From Oasisia sp. SBJ-2009 (lineage: Eukaryota; Annelida; Polychaeta; Sabellida; Siboglinidae): a DNA stretch of 64,000 bases. Each line of letters starts with the position of its first letter. Positions within the stretch are counted from its first letter, which is position 1. Location of the stretch: contig OZ024866.1 of the NCBI GenBank assembly GCA_964017155.1, positions 18,568,358 through 18,632,357 of the forward strand, in the 5' to 3' direction. Below, in pieces: positions 1 through 13,425 of this stretch. A model generated the notes under the pieces. That model saw only the letters and a program-made list of their open reading frames with translations, was not told the origin of the DNA and did no database searches. Position numbers and translations under genes: made by a program.

Positions 1-54
1 CATCATCATCATCATCATCATCATCATCAACATCATCATCATCAACATCAACAT
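1..54. repeat. (CAT)n microsatellite at the window edge
   Basis: Uninterrupted and then slightly degenerate CAT trinucleotides. The run is cut by the window start, so its full length is unknown. Confidence 0.95.
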
Positions 55-124
55 GACAGACAAAAGGAGATGGAAAAACCAGGACTCTTCTGGATCGAAC
101 ATTGAACAGACTGTGACGAGAACA

Positions 125-930
<806 letters not shown>

Positions 931-3710
931 ATTAACGAAATCAAAAGTCAATTTATTGCGAAGTATAATACTAGTCAACGGGCGACGGAATCCAACGATT
1001 GTCCCCCTTCTACTTATAATATCATGGACGATTTTTGTAAATATTAATAATAATAGCCGAACCTACGACCATATCATATATTAGTTGACATGACAAGTTT
1101 TATTTCCCATGCCGTGGGTATGGGCGGCCTTTCCTTTATTTGTATTTAGTGCCGTTTTCTTAGTAGTGTTAATGCATGCTCCCTCAGGTTCACGTTTTGA
1201 ATGCGTGCAGAGCTAGGGACGCCAGATAGCAGAATGAATGTCATATCATCGATGACACCGCTTATTAGTGAAATGTTGTCGAATTGATTTATGATATCAC
1301 TTGAATGAGGATGAAGGTTTGTAAATATAATTCTAGACCGGTAATCTTCAAGTTAACTGGCCTAAGCTATATTATCATCTTTGGCTTTGTGGATACGTCC
1401 CCAAACGCAAGGCTACATTACATCATTATTTAATTTGGGCACTGATGCAGAATTCGGACCCACCTCAATTGTGCCATTATAACTGTACATTTGCCTATAT
1501 TGGATACTTCACACTAATTCTAATCCTAAACACGATTAATCAGCATTCCAGATATATTTAGGTTTCACATATATCGTATTTTGAGACCCAAATAGCGCTC
1601 AGAGTTGTGCCAATCGCAAGCGCAGCGTTGCCGTTGCATGTGTTACTGCGCCGTGCACATGGATTCATGGAATGAGCGATAACCAGTTTGTTTATGCCAT
1701 TGACGTGGAACCATGGACCGCCAACTTCAAATCTCGCGCCTCTAGCTTGCGTCGCGCATGCGCGAGCATTAACCGGGCATGTTTACTTCCGTTTCGATCT
1801 TTTCCGAGGCTTCGTTGTCTTCGCAATGATGCAGAGAATTGCCAGATAAAACCGAACGTTTTGTTATGACATGTTTGTCAGCAGTAAGCATAAAGTTAAT
1901 GGTGTTATACTGTGATTGAGTGTGAATGTATGTTTAAGCACTGTATTTATAGGTCCAGGTGCCGTTAATCGGCCGTCCTGTCCTGGTAATCTGACAGCTA
2001 TCTGACTCAGTCAGTGTATTTATGATTTGATTGATTCACCCGGCATGATCGGGGGGAGGGTGTAGGCTGCCTATTTTATATAGAAAATAGCAGCCTGTTG
2101 AAGGCCCCATATTACTAAGAAGTAAGGGATACATGAAGGGGGGTGTGTGGGTTACTTATATGAAATAAGCAAAGCATATAGACGCCGCCCATCACTGCAC
2201 GCAAAACAATGCCACCTATCTGCACATAATACGTCAAAGGTTGGACACAAAATACAGCGATGATTTATGAGCCGCAGATAAACTTTGCCAAATTTACTTG
2301 ATTTCGACCTGACAATGCAAAAATCAAGTAAGCTCTAATTTTCTTGACTTCTATTTTGAACCATATATAATTGGCAATAATTGCAGAAAGTATTATCAGG
2401 CACATTGCACTCCTTTATGCTGCTATACTATAGTGGTATACTCAGAACTAAATCTGTCACATAATCTATGAGTATGCAAATGGATGCTGCCATCATAAAA
2501 TTTACTGTTTGTTTCTTTACATATTCTCTGCAGATGTGGTAAATACCTGTATTTGTTGGTATGTATAGTATATGTGTACCTGTAGGTAGCAGAGACAACA
2601 AAATGCCATTGCTAAGCCTAAGGGCTGTATTCAGTTGCATAACGGTAATTGTATTTGTAATATAATAATTGCAATTTAATCTGATTTGCTATGCATCGTT
2701 CACCTAAAGTGCCAATTACATTTTCGCGTTACTGCAATTCAAATATTATTTATGTTACTGCATATATTTGAACATGAGAATTTCTATATGGGATCTAATA
2801 AATGATGTGCTTGTATGCTACAATATAATTGTTTTATTATTATTTTCAAAAGAAGCTACTAGTTATTTACATAGCGTACATTTAGTTGTGTCCATTATGT
2901 AGTTTTTTCATAATATTACAATTTGCTCCACAGCTAAAACATGTGTTACAATTTACCTCGTACATGAGGTTTCTACTATCCTAATGCAATACCTTTCGGC
3001 AAGCTTATTAGATGGGTCTTTTACAAAATAATTTTACACTTGGATTATACATTTTTGCAGGGCATCTACCATTCACATTGTGGAGTGTGGACAGTTAGTA
3101 TGAAATAATAGTATGTCCATCAACTTATGGGCCATGTACTCGTCCTCGTATATTATAAGTATATCTGAGTACTTTTTCAATATATACTGGAAAAAACTTA
3201 ATTTATTTGTAGCTATAGAATGAAACTCCTGTTAAAAATTTTAATAATGGGTTATAGCTCCACAGCCAAAGGACAGCAGCAATGCCATAAGCTATGCAAA
3301 ATAGCAAATATGGCAACCTGGATACTCTTTATAAAGCAGTAGTCCAGCACAGAACAAACAAGGAACTCGGTAGAGGCACATCCCATTTCCTCCTTGAAGT
3401 GGGATAGAAACCCTGGGCTAGGGATATCCAATGGCTGACTATCCACTCCTTTGTGTTCATTAAAGACACATCTCAACATGATTCCCTATTTTTTTCTCAA
3501 ATGTCGATCACATTTTATGCCTGATTTACAAGTAAGTTGGTAGCTAGGCGACTTAATATTGCCCTAGATATACCAACACAGTGACGCCACATGTTATATT
3601 GCAGAGAGATCTAGTACATTGTCAGACTAAGTTAATTAGAATGTTGCTGAATGAACTTTGATGTTGCAAGAGCTAAAGTATAAAAATAGTAGAATGTCAA
3701 CTGTGCTTAA
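931..3710. other. Unassigned intergenic DNA
   Basis: No gene or full repeat is recognised. Two short pieces recur elsewhere: about 1335-1375 resembles 24085-24125, and about 1665-1750 is an inverted match to 5000-5065. The ORFs at 1672, 2428 and 3252 are short, lack known motifs and have no convincing splice signals. Confidence 0.5.
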
Positions 3711-3711
3711 C

Positions 3712-4135
3712 CAGTTTATGGTACCACCTAACTCCATACGGACTGTGTTAGGTTTACAATTTTCCGACAAAAAATAATAAATAATTACCATTATGTATTC
3801 AGTTATATGAATTAGATTAATTAATAATGTTAAAGCACACTATTATTTAATAGTTTAAAAAAGTGTACTCATACTTGTACTCAAATGATACCCTGGCCTC
3901 ATGTATGAAGTACAGGCATGGGACTGTTTCGAAAGCCAGTTTGTGGTACCACCTATCTCCATAGAAAATTTATTAGGTTTTACAATTTTCCACCAACAAA
4001 ATAATTACCATTATGTATTCAGTTGTGTTGAGCTATATAAATTAGGTTAATTAATTGTTACTCGTACTTGTACTTAAATTATAGCCTCGGCCTCATGTAT
4101 GAAGTACAGGCATAAGACTGTTTCGAAAACATTGT
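3712..4135. repeat. Direct tandem duplication, about 230-bp unit
   Basis: Two diverged copies start near 3712 and 3940. Both contain GGTACCACCTA, ATTACCATTATGTATTCAGTT and, near the end, CCTCATGTATGAAGTACAGGC followed by GACTGTTTCGAAA. Length differences come from small indels. No coding potential is seen. Confidence 0.85.
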
Positions 4136-4499
4136 ACAACTTTACCCGCCCATGTAATATTTACCAATTCGTTAAATTTTTGAGGGTATGGACAAAATAG
4201 CTTCCTTGTTTAGGCTTGGATATGTGGGAAAATGTATATTTTTTATTAGTTTCGGCTATTAATAATGCATAAATAATGTTGTGGCTTGCATAATTTTGTT
4301 TATCTTTATATTAACCAGAAAGTGTTTGACATTATAAGTTGAAATTATTCTAGTTGTCTTAGATTTAAAATAAGGTAGCATTTTGTATTAAAAAAATGCA
4401 TTTACCACGCATACGTTGACATATATAACCCTTAATAATGTAACATTTGTTTTTAAAACAATTACAAGCTTAAGTCACAAAATTCTAAAAGAACCATTT

Positions 4500-4590
4500 C
4501 TAAAAAGTATCTGCTGGGATTCGATCGTGAGATCAATGGACTCAAAATGAAATACTTTACCGATTACGCCACTTAGCCACACACGGCTTC
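4500..4590 (-). pseudogene. tRNA-like sequence (tRNA-derived SINE head or tRNA pseudogene)
   Basis: On the minus strand an A-box-like GGCTAAGTGGCGTAATCGG is followed about 45 nt later by a B-box-like CGATCGAATCCCAGC, the spacing of a pol III tRNA promoter. The expected acceptor ends do not pair and the anticodon arm is poor, so this is not a functional tRNA. No clear SINE body or tail was found. Confidence 0.45.
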
Positions 4591-4599
4591 GACAGTGAA

Positions 4600-6415
4600 T
4601 ATTGTTACCATGTAACATGTTCTATGGAAATGATGCGACCTGGTTCCGCGTATCTATTTTCGTAAATATGTTTATATAAAATAACTTATATAACACATGT
4701 TTACTGACACTGTGTCTGTGTTTGTAAAACTAAAAGTCCAACGACAACGTCAATAATACACTGCTTTGAACTACGACTGCAGTTTATTAAGATTCGGTGA
4801 ATTCGCCAACATGCTCGAAAACAAACTACTCAAGTGCATTCTCCGGTTGCCGTCAATAAGTCACGCTAAAATGTACTTGCAGAGCCGATTGACAGTTTTG
4901 ACCATCTACAGCTGATCAAATCCAAGCACAACAAGCCACACCGGAAGTAAGCTGCCTCTGCTCTCGCAAAACCTCGCTGGACCCAACCTCTAGTACAAGA
5001 ATGAATGCGCGAGATTTTGGAGTTGGCAGTCCATGGTTTTATGTCTATGGTTTATGCCGACCGCGCTGTGTATTTTCGACCTCAAAAATGTGTTAACTCT
5101 TTACTGCGCAGACCGTCCAAAACCGCCCAACCCCTCGTACGCGCAGACTGTCCAAAACCGCCCAGTAAACTCACAGTTCGTGGGCCTTTCGTTTACCGCG
5201 ATCAGATCCCTCTTTTACATTAACCAGCCAGCTCAAACTGCTGACCTAAGCTATATGTAGGTCACGGAAACATGTGCTGTCGCCATCTTGTGAAAAATTG
5301 TTTTCGTTTGCGAATTAAGTGAGTTTATTTGGAAGGATGTTGAAGTGCGTTCGTCTAGTTGACCTCCGACATCGTGCGGCATTTGGCGGATATTACTAAG
5401 ACAATTTCTCGACGATTTCGAGTCGGATATCGATGTTTGCAACGTGAATAATGTCGACAGCGATCACGGAGACCCTGTTATCGTCCATCTACGATGCCTG
5501 TGCGACTTTTCGTTGTTGAAATACGAAGAAGTTGACCCGTCGGCGGCATGTTTATTTCGCCGATTTGCAGCCATTTTGTTGATCGGATCACCGTCCGTAC
5601 ATCGTTTGGTTTATTTAATTTATAGTATTTTATTAATATGCGCTATAGTCACATTGCTTCTGACAAGGGAGTGAATGGAGTGTGCTACCATTCGTTATTC
5701 GAATGTTGATTTTACATACGAAAAGAACATTCCATTCGGCAATATGATCCGTAAACGATAGCCACTTTGTAGATTATGGCATGATTTTTGTCTTCAGTCG
5801 CGTTGGCGTTGTTTACAAAAGCAATTATAATTTGAAAACTAACCGTCAAAATTTGATAAATGTTTTACTAGGATAAAACTAACATACATGGCTACATTAG
5901 TTCCACATGATCACTGTTATGTGTTCTAAGATTTTTTTAATATTTAGCATGATGAAGCTGCTTATTAATTTTTTCATTATAATTGTTGAAGTTTGCTTCA
6001 AGGTCTGAAATGTAATTGATTGCAACACATACATTTTAATAACACATCTGATTCACAAAATCATTCCATGTACAGTGCAATTAATTTCATATATTTTTGT
6101 GCGTCGGTTGTCGAGTTATACGAATTTTATTGCAAGCAACATGCAGCGTAATTCACAGATGGCTGCCATTTTAAAATTGTCTGCCCACAGCATGGTGTAA
6201 AATAAGAAGGCTGTCCATCCAGTAAAGACGCGCTGTTTATAAACCATAACGTAAGATGATGTTAAAATGACGGAATTAACAAAATCAAGTATCAAATGTT
6301 GGCAACGATACAGTTATAATGGCACAATTTATAATGGCCATTATTAATGCAGTTTTATTATTTATTTGTTTTAAGTTTAAATTAATAAAATATTGCTAAT
6401 TGTTGTCTATATTTT
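4600..6415. other. Unassigned DNA with a CpG-richer patch
   Basis: No gene is recognised. Around 5280-5600 CpG dinucleotides are more frequent than nearby. There, a plus-strand frame of about 70 acidic residues (DDFESDID then VDSDHGD) reads from about 5385 to a stop near 5672. It has no known domain and no convincing start. A 40-bp motif with GTCCAAAACCGCCCA is duplicated at about 5110 and 5150. Confidence 0.4.
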
Positions 6416-6424
6416 AACTTAATT

Positions 6425-6605
6425 CGTAATGCACGGTCTTGATGCGCGTGTGATGCGCTAATCGCTCAAGACGTCACGCCCTGGACATCGGCTTCTAACT
6501 TATTCAACTCGACGGGAATAAATTGACATTAAAAACACAATAAAAAATAATATCTGACTTCTTTGTACCGGAAGTGATGTAGAATGACACTCCGAACACA
6601 TAGGC
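6425..6605. repeat. Dispersed repeat shared with 24.17-24.57 kb
   Basis: The segment with GGACATCGGCTT, AACTCGACGG and CTTCTTTGTACCGGAA recurs as the reverse complement at about 24170-24290 and partly in plus orientation at about 24500-24560. It directly abuts the outer edge of the 6.6-8.4 kb foldback, so it may be the terminal part of that element family. Confidence 0.65.
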
Positions 6606-8425
6606 CGCCTTCGCTTGAGCTATTCGAGTTACTCGCGTAACCCCAACGTGGTATCCGGTTTATGATAATTTACACTGCGCGCGCCTGTAAGTGGGTCACG
6701 CACGATACATGGCGATACTCTGCGCGACTGGAGCTGATTGGGGACACAAGAATCATATTCTAACGATGGATGAGTTGTAGCTTCCGACTGATAAATATAG
6801 AAAAATCAGTTCATAAATATATTGGGTTATACCTTTCTTATCTTATGTGTCCGATTTAATATTGAGTTTATCACTATCATAGACATATAGCGATTTACGT
6901 AGTGCAGATACTAGACACGATTTTAAGCAGCCGTATGTATCTTTTACGCGATTTGCCTTTTACATTGCTCTATGACTATGTTATGGTTTCGATAAGCACT
7001 TATATCTGACAAGTTGTCTAAATGCACATAATCATAACACATGTATACGTTTGCCCAAAACAGGTTGTTCTGCGCGGAAAATGGCACTCTTCATTATTAG
7101 TCAAGATCGCCAAACACAAGTACTTGCCGCTAATTAATGCCATGGCAACCACCATAATAATCGATTAAAATTCATGATTTCCGTGTTCATTGTCACCGGC
7201 AAAGCGTTCCATTGGTTCTGCTTGAAATAATGCTTCGGACAATATAACTAAAATACGCTATTTGTGAACAGTTCTATTATTACAACCAAAAACAAAACAA
7301 AGTCCTATATGTTAATATTGAGAATATGGACTTCCTGCCTCCAAATGCCCCATCCTCGTTTTCGCACGCGAGACTTACACGCCCTATCCAATTTAACAGC
7401 GATGATCGCGATCACGGACATAAACCCGTTATGTAAATAAATAAAAATAAGGAATCAGTTGTTTAGTGTGTAAATTTTGACGTTCATCTTCTTGGTCTTA
7501 AATTATAATTAATAGAATGTGGTGACTTTAATCCATATTTAAATGATTGTGTCATGTAATGTTTAATTAATTTCTTGTGCAGTAGGGGCCTACGTTCCCT
7601 ACAGGGTGTGCAAGTCTCGCGCGCGAAAACGAGGCTGGGGGTAGTTGGGGGCAGGAAGTCCATATTCTCCATGTTAACGTATAGCCATAGCCCGGCATAG
7701 GACTTCGTTTTGTTTTTGGCTGTAATAATCGAACTGTTCCAGTTTAACTATTTCAGTTATACTGTCCGAAGGAGTATTGCAAGCAGAAGCAGTGGTACAC
7801 CTTGCCGGTGACAATGCTCACGGAAATCATGAATTTTAATCGATTATTATGTTGGTTGCCATGGCAACGCCGGCTTATACTTGTGTTTGGCGATCTTGAC
7901 TAATAATGAAAAGTGCCATTTTTCGCACAGTAGAACATGTTTGGGGCAAACGTATACATGTGTTATGATTATGTGCATATAAGTGCTTATCGAAACCACA
8001 ATGTACAGCTATATAAAATGCAAATCCAGTAGAAGACATATACGACCTAAAATTGTGGGGAGTGTTTATTATCTGCACAACATAAATCGCTATGTCTATG
8101 ATTGTGTGTTAAACTCAATATTAAATCGGACATTTCAGATAAGAAAGGTATAACACAAGATATTTATGTCCTGATTTTGCTAGTAGTATTCATCTGTCAG
8201 AAGTTACAACTGTCATCCATCGAATATTATTCTTATGACCGGTCCCCAAATCATCTCCAGTCGCGCGGAGTCTCACCATGTATCGTGACCCACTTACACT
8301 TATATTACCCTCGAGTATCGGCCTTGAAAATTCATCTTGCTAATCTAGGTGAAAATGTTCACGTGCTTGTGTGATCTCGGCTGTTCGATTGTGACTCGGA
8401 TTAACTCGCGTAGCTCAATCGAAGT
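6600..8425. mobile_element. Foldback element, about 1.8 kb, arms of about 800 bp
   Basis: The left arm (6600-7385) and right arm (7600-8425) are reverse complements with moderate divergence. Outer ends match as GGCCG-CTTCG-TTGAGCTA. The middle parts match around ACCTTTCTTATCTTATGTGTCC and its complement near 8125-8160. The inner ends match around AGAATATGGACTTCCTGCC and its complement near 7650-7670. The spacer is about 215 bp. No transposase is seen, so this is non-autonomous. A solitary copy of the right arm sits at 18355-18720 inside the Harbinger element. Confidence 0.85.
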
Positions 8426-8694
8426 CGGCCATACACATCGAGAACCATTACCGCTCAAGTCCCTGTCAATCTTTCACAATTTGTAAATCGGCATTTCGCC
8501 ATTTCTGATAGTCCGCAGCGACGCCTATCGATAATCGAGTTGATTGCAACCGACCTGTCATGACTTCCGGTTATCTGTCAAAACAAAATCATCATTCCAA
8601 ATATTTTATTTTGTATCTGGCTTTGTCTTATTTAAATACTGGCCAACACGCCTGGTGGAATCAGACGGTCGGGAATGGGTGCGCATCTGGGCAT

Positions 8695-9490
8695 GCGTCT
8701 GGTTTACTAGTCGTGTATCAAATTAAAGAAGGATAACTCCTGCGTTAGCCCAAGCTTGGGCTGTTTAGAGAAAACCACCTAAAACATGTCCAACTTGTTA
8801 TGGTTCTGGAATATTGACAGTAGCATCTTGTAGGGAATACCAATTTTGCTGTTCGGGGGAAATACGAAAAAGTATAACAGTTCTTACCAGTGTGGATTGT
8901 GTTGAATGCTTTATTAGTTAGGTTCCTTGCTAGGCGTTGTAGGGCTGGATTAGGTTTATTGCAGGCAAGGATAAGTGTCTATATATGGCTTTATGAAATG
9001 TGGTGTTATATTTTCTAGACAGAGTATAATGAGAATGTTTTGCATTTTTTTGCATGAGTTAGTCTCATCACAACTCAATTATTGAGGTTAAAGTGCATTT
9101 GCAAGTTATATTCTGGGCATGCTTCAGGTTTACTAGTCTTGTATCAGATTAAATAAAGAAGGACTACTCATGCGTTATCCCAAGTTTTGCTGTTTGGAGA
9201 AAACACGTAAAAACACCCAAATTGTTGTGGTTCTGGAACATTGACAATTGCATCTGGTAGGGAATTACATTTTTTACTGTTTCGAGGAAATACGAACAAT
9301 CATGATACTTCTTACCGGTGTGGATTGTGTTGAATGCTTCATTAGTTAGATGCCTTGATAGGCGTTGTACGGGCTGGATTAGATGTATTAATTAGATGTA
9401 TTAATATAATTAAAATGTTTTGTATTTCTTGCACGAGTTAGTCTGATCACAAATCAATTATTGGGGTTAAAGTGCATTTGCCAGTCAAAT
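8695..9490. repeat. Two direct copies of an approx. 420-bp repeat
   Basis: Copy 1 starts near 8695 and copy 2 near 9118. Both carry GGTTTACTAGTC, a segment with TGGTTCTGGAA, a TACCRGTGTGGATTGTG block and AGGCGTTGTA-GGGCTGGATTAG. A third, inverted copy is at 10740-10945. Confidence 0.85.
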
Positions 9491-9747
9491 TCTCAATATA
9501 TTAATTCATCTAGTTCTTTATGCAGTTCTTGTCGGTATGAATAATTGTTAATTTTTCTGTATAAGACATACAGTTATAGTCATAGTCAAACTCCTGACCT
9601 GCTGGGATAAATCTGACTTAATATAAAAACACTGCTTTGATACCGCTAGCAAAAATTACAGTTTTGCGAAATAGACGTAATAGACTAAATGGAATAAGTG
9701 CAAGAAATCGAAATGAAATTCACGAAAAAAAGTCCTACGTGAAATGT

Positions 9748-9965
9748 GTACGTTATTACATTATCGGGCAAACGTTATTACATTATCAGGCAGGGGCACA
9801 CTATTTCATTATCAATGACAATGATTACATTATAAAGCTGCAATTTTAAGTTTATTACATTAACGGGTGACGTTATTACACTATCAGGAATTTATAACAT
9901 TATAATGTTTTTTACATCGTCAGGCAGTTATTACATTAACAAACGATTATTACATTATCAGTTGT
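9748..9965. repeat. Degenerate minisatellite TTATTACATTATCAGG
   Basis: About nine spaced copies of a unit close to TTATTACATTATCAGGCA occur, with spacing of roughly 20-30 bp. The array lies between the direct (8.7-9.5 kb) and inverted (10.7-10.9 kb) copies of the surrounding repeat. No coding function is seen. Confidence 0.75.
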
Positions 9966-10735
9966 AAGAGATGTGCGGAAGCTTTCTAAATGAGTCGAGT
10001 ATTGTGTGCATTTGTTCCATGATTTCTTCGGAAAGAAGGAGTATGTGTAGGTCTAGATGCGGGTGGATGCTTAAAAGTGGCGGAGTGTGTTGCCTGTGGT
10101 GCGAGTAGCAGCGGCGATGAGTGAAGATATTGTTACGTCCACTATGTTATTTGCGATTCGGTACAACATTACGAGCTTGGCAGTAGCTCGCCTCCTCGCA
10201 AGGGTCACCAATTTCTGGCTTTTGGTCATGGTGGTCACACTGCTGCATCGGTGGTAGTCGCTCTTCACGAATGGTCATACAATATGTTAAAATTGCGAAT
10301 GTGACATAAATACATATTTTGCATATTATTGTATTACATATTATAACTGTTATGTCTTCAATTTATTATGCATTCCGATTAGTTAATAGAAATGCATCAC
10401 ATTTGTGTCACAAATGAAGATATTAAAATATATTGGCATTGCTTGTTATCTGTAAAATAAATTTCCAACAATGCCGGACATAATAATACATTTCATTTAA
10501 TCAAAAGTGTTTTGGCTTGGATTTGTAGACATTACTATTCACAGTCTTTGAAAGAACATTTGGTGTCGTTTCATTGGGGTATGAAGTGTGAAGATGGCTA
10601 TTCATGTAAGTAATGATTTTAAACTATTGTACACCTTCCGTGACGAAACCCTTCTAATATGTTAACATATTTCGCAAACACGGTGATACCAACTTTGAAA
10701 AACATTCAAACAGCCCTCCCTTGATATTTACAAAA
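9966..10735. other. Unassigned DNA
   Basis: No gene, RNA or repeat is recognised in this stretch. It forms part of the spacer between the inverted copies of the 8.7-10.9 kb repeat. Confidence 0.4.
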
Positions 10736-10739
10736 CAGC

Positions 10740-10945
10740 TCACTACAAAGTAAAAATATAACACCATATTCCATAAAGCCATATATAGACACCTATCTTT
10801 GTGCCTGCAATAAACCTAATCCAGCCCTTAATCCACACAGGTAACTGTTATAATATTTCGTATATCCCCCGAACAGTAAAAACTGGAATTCCCTACCAGA
10901 TGCAACTGTCTGTATTCCAGAACCACAACAATTTGGACATGTTAT
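10740..10945. repeat. Inverted third copy of the 8.7-9.5 kb repeat
   Basis: The reverse complement of this stretch aligns with the blocks at 8800-8985 and 9225-9385: AATCCAGCCCT, the TCCACACAGGTAA block, CCCCCGAACAG and TTCCAGAACCACAACAA are all found in order. With the direct copies it makes another foldback-like arrangement. Confidence 0.8.
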
Positions 10946-11114
10946 TTAACATCAGGGATGCAGGTCAACAAAATGACCTGACCATGACTAAATGATGGTC
11001 ATGTTGACCTATAATAGAGTTCAAAGATTCAAAGATTCAAAAAACTTTATTATCCGTTTAAAAACATATTAAAAACGGAAAATGTTCTTGTGTTGGTTGG
11101 TTGATATGTAGTAT

Positions 11115-11213
11115 ACATTCATGATTGTAAACTAATACACAACATTTTACTTTAAAATTATCCTGGACAAGTCAATTTCACCAACTTTTTGGCACAATGT
11201 TGTATACATGCAT

Positions 11214-11264
<51 letters not shown>

Positions 11265-11495
11265 CGAATGCATGTACGCACACACAAAGTACACCAATAC
11301 ATAATGACACCAATGTGTGGATACTGGATAATAATGGTAATAAAAGCAACAACAAAATCTAGAACATTAACCACCGTTTGCATGCTAACAAAGCATCATG
11401 GCTATTTATTGGCCTATATTTCAGCATGAATGCGGTGCAAGAAATGTTTTCAAAATTCATAACTCCTGAAATATTCAACTGCGCACGATAAAATA
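11115..11495 (+). repeat. Dispersed repeat carrying a (CACG)n microsatellite
   Basis: The unit flanks a (GCAC)n run at 11210-11266. A second copy lies inverted at 33490-33905, where the run is (TG)n/(CG)n. Shared landmarks are GACAAGTCAATTTCA or a close variant, TTTGCATGCTAACA, ATTTCAGCATKAATGCGGTG and CATAACTCCTGA. The microsatellite is a built-in part of the family. Confidence 0.85.
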
Positions 11496-11529
11496 AAAAG
11501 TATCACCCGGGCTGGCTGTAACGGGTTAA

Positions 11530-12640
11530 TACATCCAGACAAATGTTTACCTACATTAACGTCATCCATCGTGGCGTATAAAGGCTAGTACACATCTGCG
11601 CATCATCAGTCATGTCATGTGGGTTTCGACGGAAGTTCCTCTCGAAAACATTAAAGACACCGGAAGAACCAGCACACGTTGATGGTGTTTTGAAGTTCGT
11701 GTCCGAAATCGACTTCTTTTGTCTAGTCTTTGACTTATACACGATAATAGAGGTTAGTATTATCAATCTGACTAAAACGAAGGCAACTGTACTCTGTGCA
11801 TGGACGCCACTTTTGAACAATTGTCCTGTTTCCAAATCCGTCAATGAAATGATCTGACCATGATATATGATCAAGGATTCTATCTAACATTGCCTAGCAA
11901 CCGTCAATGGACTTGTACCCGACAATTCGTTAACAAGATATGTTACGTCACTACCGTAGATAATTGGTCTGACGGGCCAATGGGAATGCGGTCTGGTCGA
12001 AATGCATGATGCTCTGTGGGTATATTGTGCGAAGCGACAACGCATGGTTCGAGGCTGGTTATTATGATAGCCCCGAAAGAGTGATACCGGCCATCGAAAG
12101 AGGCATCAGGAGATAAGAACGTGACACTGGGCTATAGCAAAATCACACAAAGAGTGACGGTAGACCTAGGTTCGGGTAGTGTAATCTGTATGGCTGTATC
12201 GAACATACTTGGATTTAATAATGTTTATTCACAACATCGACAGAGGCCGATTCCGTGGTAGATATGACGTTGGGTTTTACTCGCTCTATTTTTACCCCGA
12301 CATCGTGGAATCAGGTGTGGTCGGGGACAACGTTGCACCTTTGCTGAGAATTGTGCTGCTAGCAGGCAACACGGAGACACGGTGCAAAGAGCTTTGACAA
12401 TGTGCAATACATACCTGTCTTGCACAAATAATTCACCACGATTGAGATCGATATAAGAGACGATGCGGGACGTCGCGGACCATTAGAACGTGGCAGAGTG
12501 ACTGTCACATTTCATTTTCGACGATGCAAGCAATCTATTTTCGGATCATGGGTCCCAGTTGACAGAGAATATCAATCTAAACACCAGCAAGGGTGTTGAT
12601 GAACAATAAGGATATTGACTTATGAATATCTACATTGAAT
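11530..12640 (+). pseudogene. Polinton/Maverick minor-capsid (penton, F54H12.2-like) remnant, left copy
   Basis: Plus-strand translation near 12130-12370, across frame breaks, gives a stretch ending in FYSLYFYPDIVE followed by VVGDNVAPLLRIV. This is the conserved core of the 'uncharacterized transposon-derived protein F54H12.2' family, the Polinton minor capsid (penton) protein. Further upstream, QRVTVDLGSG matches the beta-strand region that precedes it in the family. Several frameshifts and stops make it non-functional. No Polinton polymerase, integrase or protease is seen. It is one arm of an inverted pair with 14430-15480. Identification rests on family knowledge and was not searched. Confidence 0.65.
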
Positions 12641-12689
12641 AAAGGCTCAGGCTATTTCGCTAGCTGCTTGCTATGTAAGAAGGAGTCGA

Positions 12690-13010
12690 GTCGTTATTTG
12701 TCGAGCAGCTCGAGAAAATAACGCGAAGTCAGACAGTTATTTGTCGAACAGCTCAAGAAATAACGCAAACTCGGATCGTTATTTCCGGAGCAGCACGATG
12801 AATAAGAAAACTCATTATCCTCACCAGAACGGATAAATACATGCAAGAAACGACCCAACAACGTCGCATTTAATACAAACGTCTAGTACGTACACGTAGA
12901 TGGCACGAACATATTTCTAAGAGCACCACCATGCGACCAGATCTGCTCGAAAAATAACGAACCAAGTTAACGTTATTTCTCGAGCAGCTCAAGAAATACC
13001 AGTGCGTTGA
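12690..13010. repeat. Array of near-palindromic 30-mers
   Basis: About five copies of a unit like GTTATTTGTCGAGCAGCTCG plus AGAAAATAAC occur, each close to self-complementary. They lie at roughly 12692, 12737, 12778, 12945 (partial) and 12972. The matching place in the right arm of the surrounding inverted pair lacks them. Confidence 0.75.
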
Positions 13011-13019
13011 ATAAAATAT

Positions 13020-13270
13020 GCAAGCCGTATTGCTTGTGTTTTCTGCTGTTGTTATAACTAGCATCCACCCAAGTCCAGTTGCGTGATGTATGGTCACTCT
13101 TATTACGCAAATACTAAGTATCTTTGTTTTCATCCCACCACCCATGTTGTCACATAAAAACATGCATAGTCTCTCCTTGGAAGCTAAGCTTTATCTTTTA
13201 ACATTTCATTCAACTACCAACAAATCTAGAAATAAAGTAATCATCTGTCCCCAACAAAGAAAATATGATA
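13020..13270 (+). repeat. Foldback-family segment (left)
   Basis: It contains CACCCATGTTGTCAC and TCTGTCCCCAACAAA. The first block matches 49030-49190 and, inverted, 14210-14390 and 58110-58270. The second matches about 48560-48600. It links the 11-15 kb cluster with the large 47.6-60.2 kb inverted repeat. Confidence 0.75.
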
Positions 13271-13299
13271 TCCCCATCAATGAAAATAATGAATGGTAC

Positions 13300-13425
13300 C
13301 CAACACACACACAGACACACGCGCACGCGCACGCGCACGCGCACGCGCACGCGCACCCACACGCACACGCACACGCACACGCACACGCACACGCACACGC
13401 ACACACACACACACACACACACTGT
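13300..13425. repeat. (CA)n/(CGCA)n compound microsatellite
   Basis: ACAC, GCGCAC and ACGC units form a run of about 120 bp. The ORFs across it at 13090-13555 are simple-repeat artefacts. Confidence 0.95.

Noticed and set aside
4500..4590. Functional tRNA gene on the minus strand
   Set aside because: A and B boxes are present, but the acceptor stem does not pair and the anticodon arm is poor.
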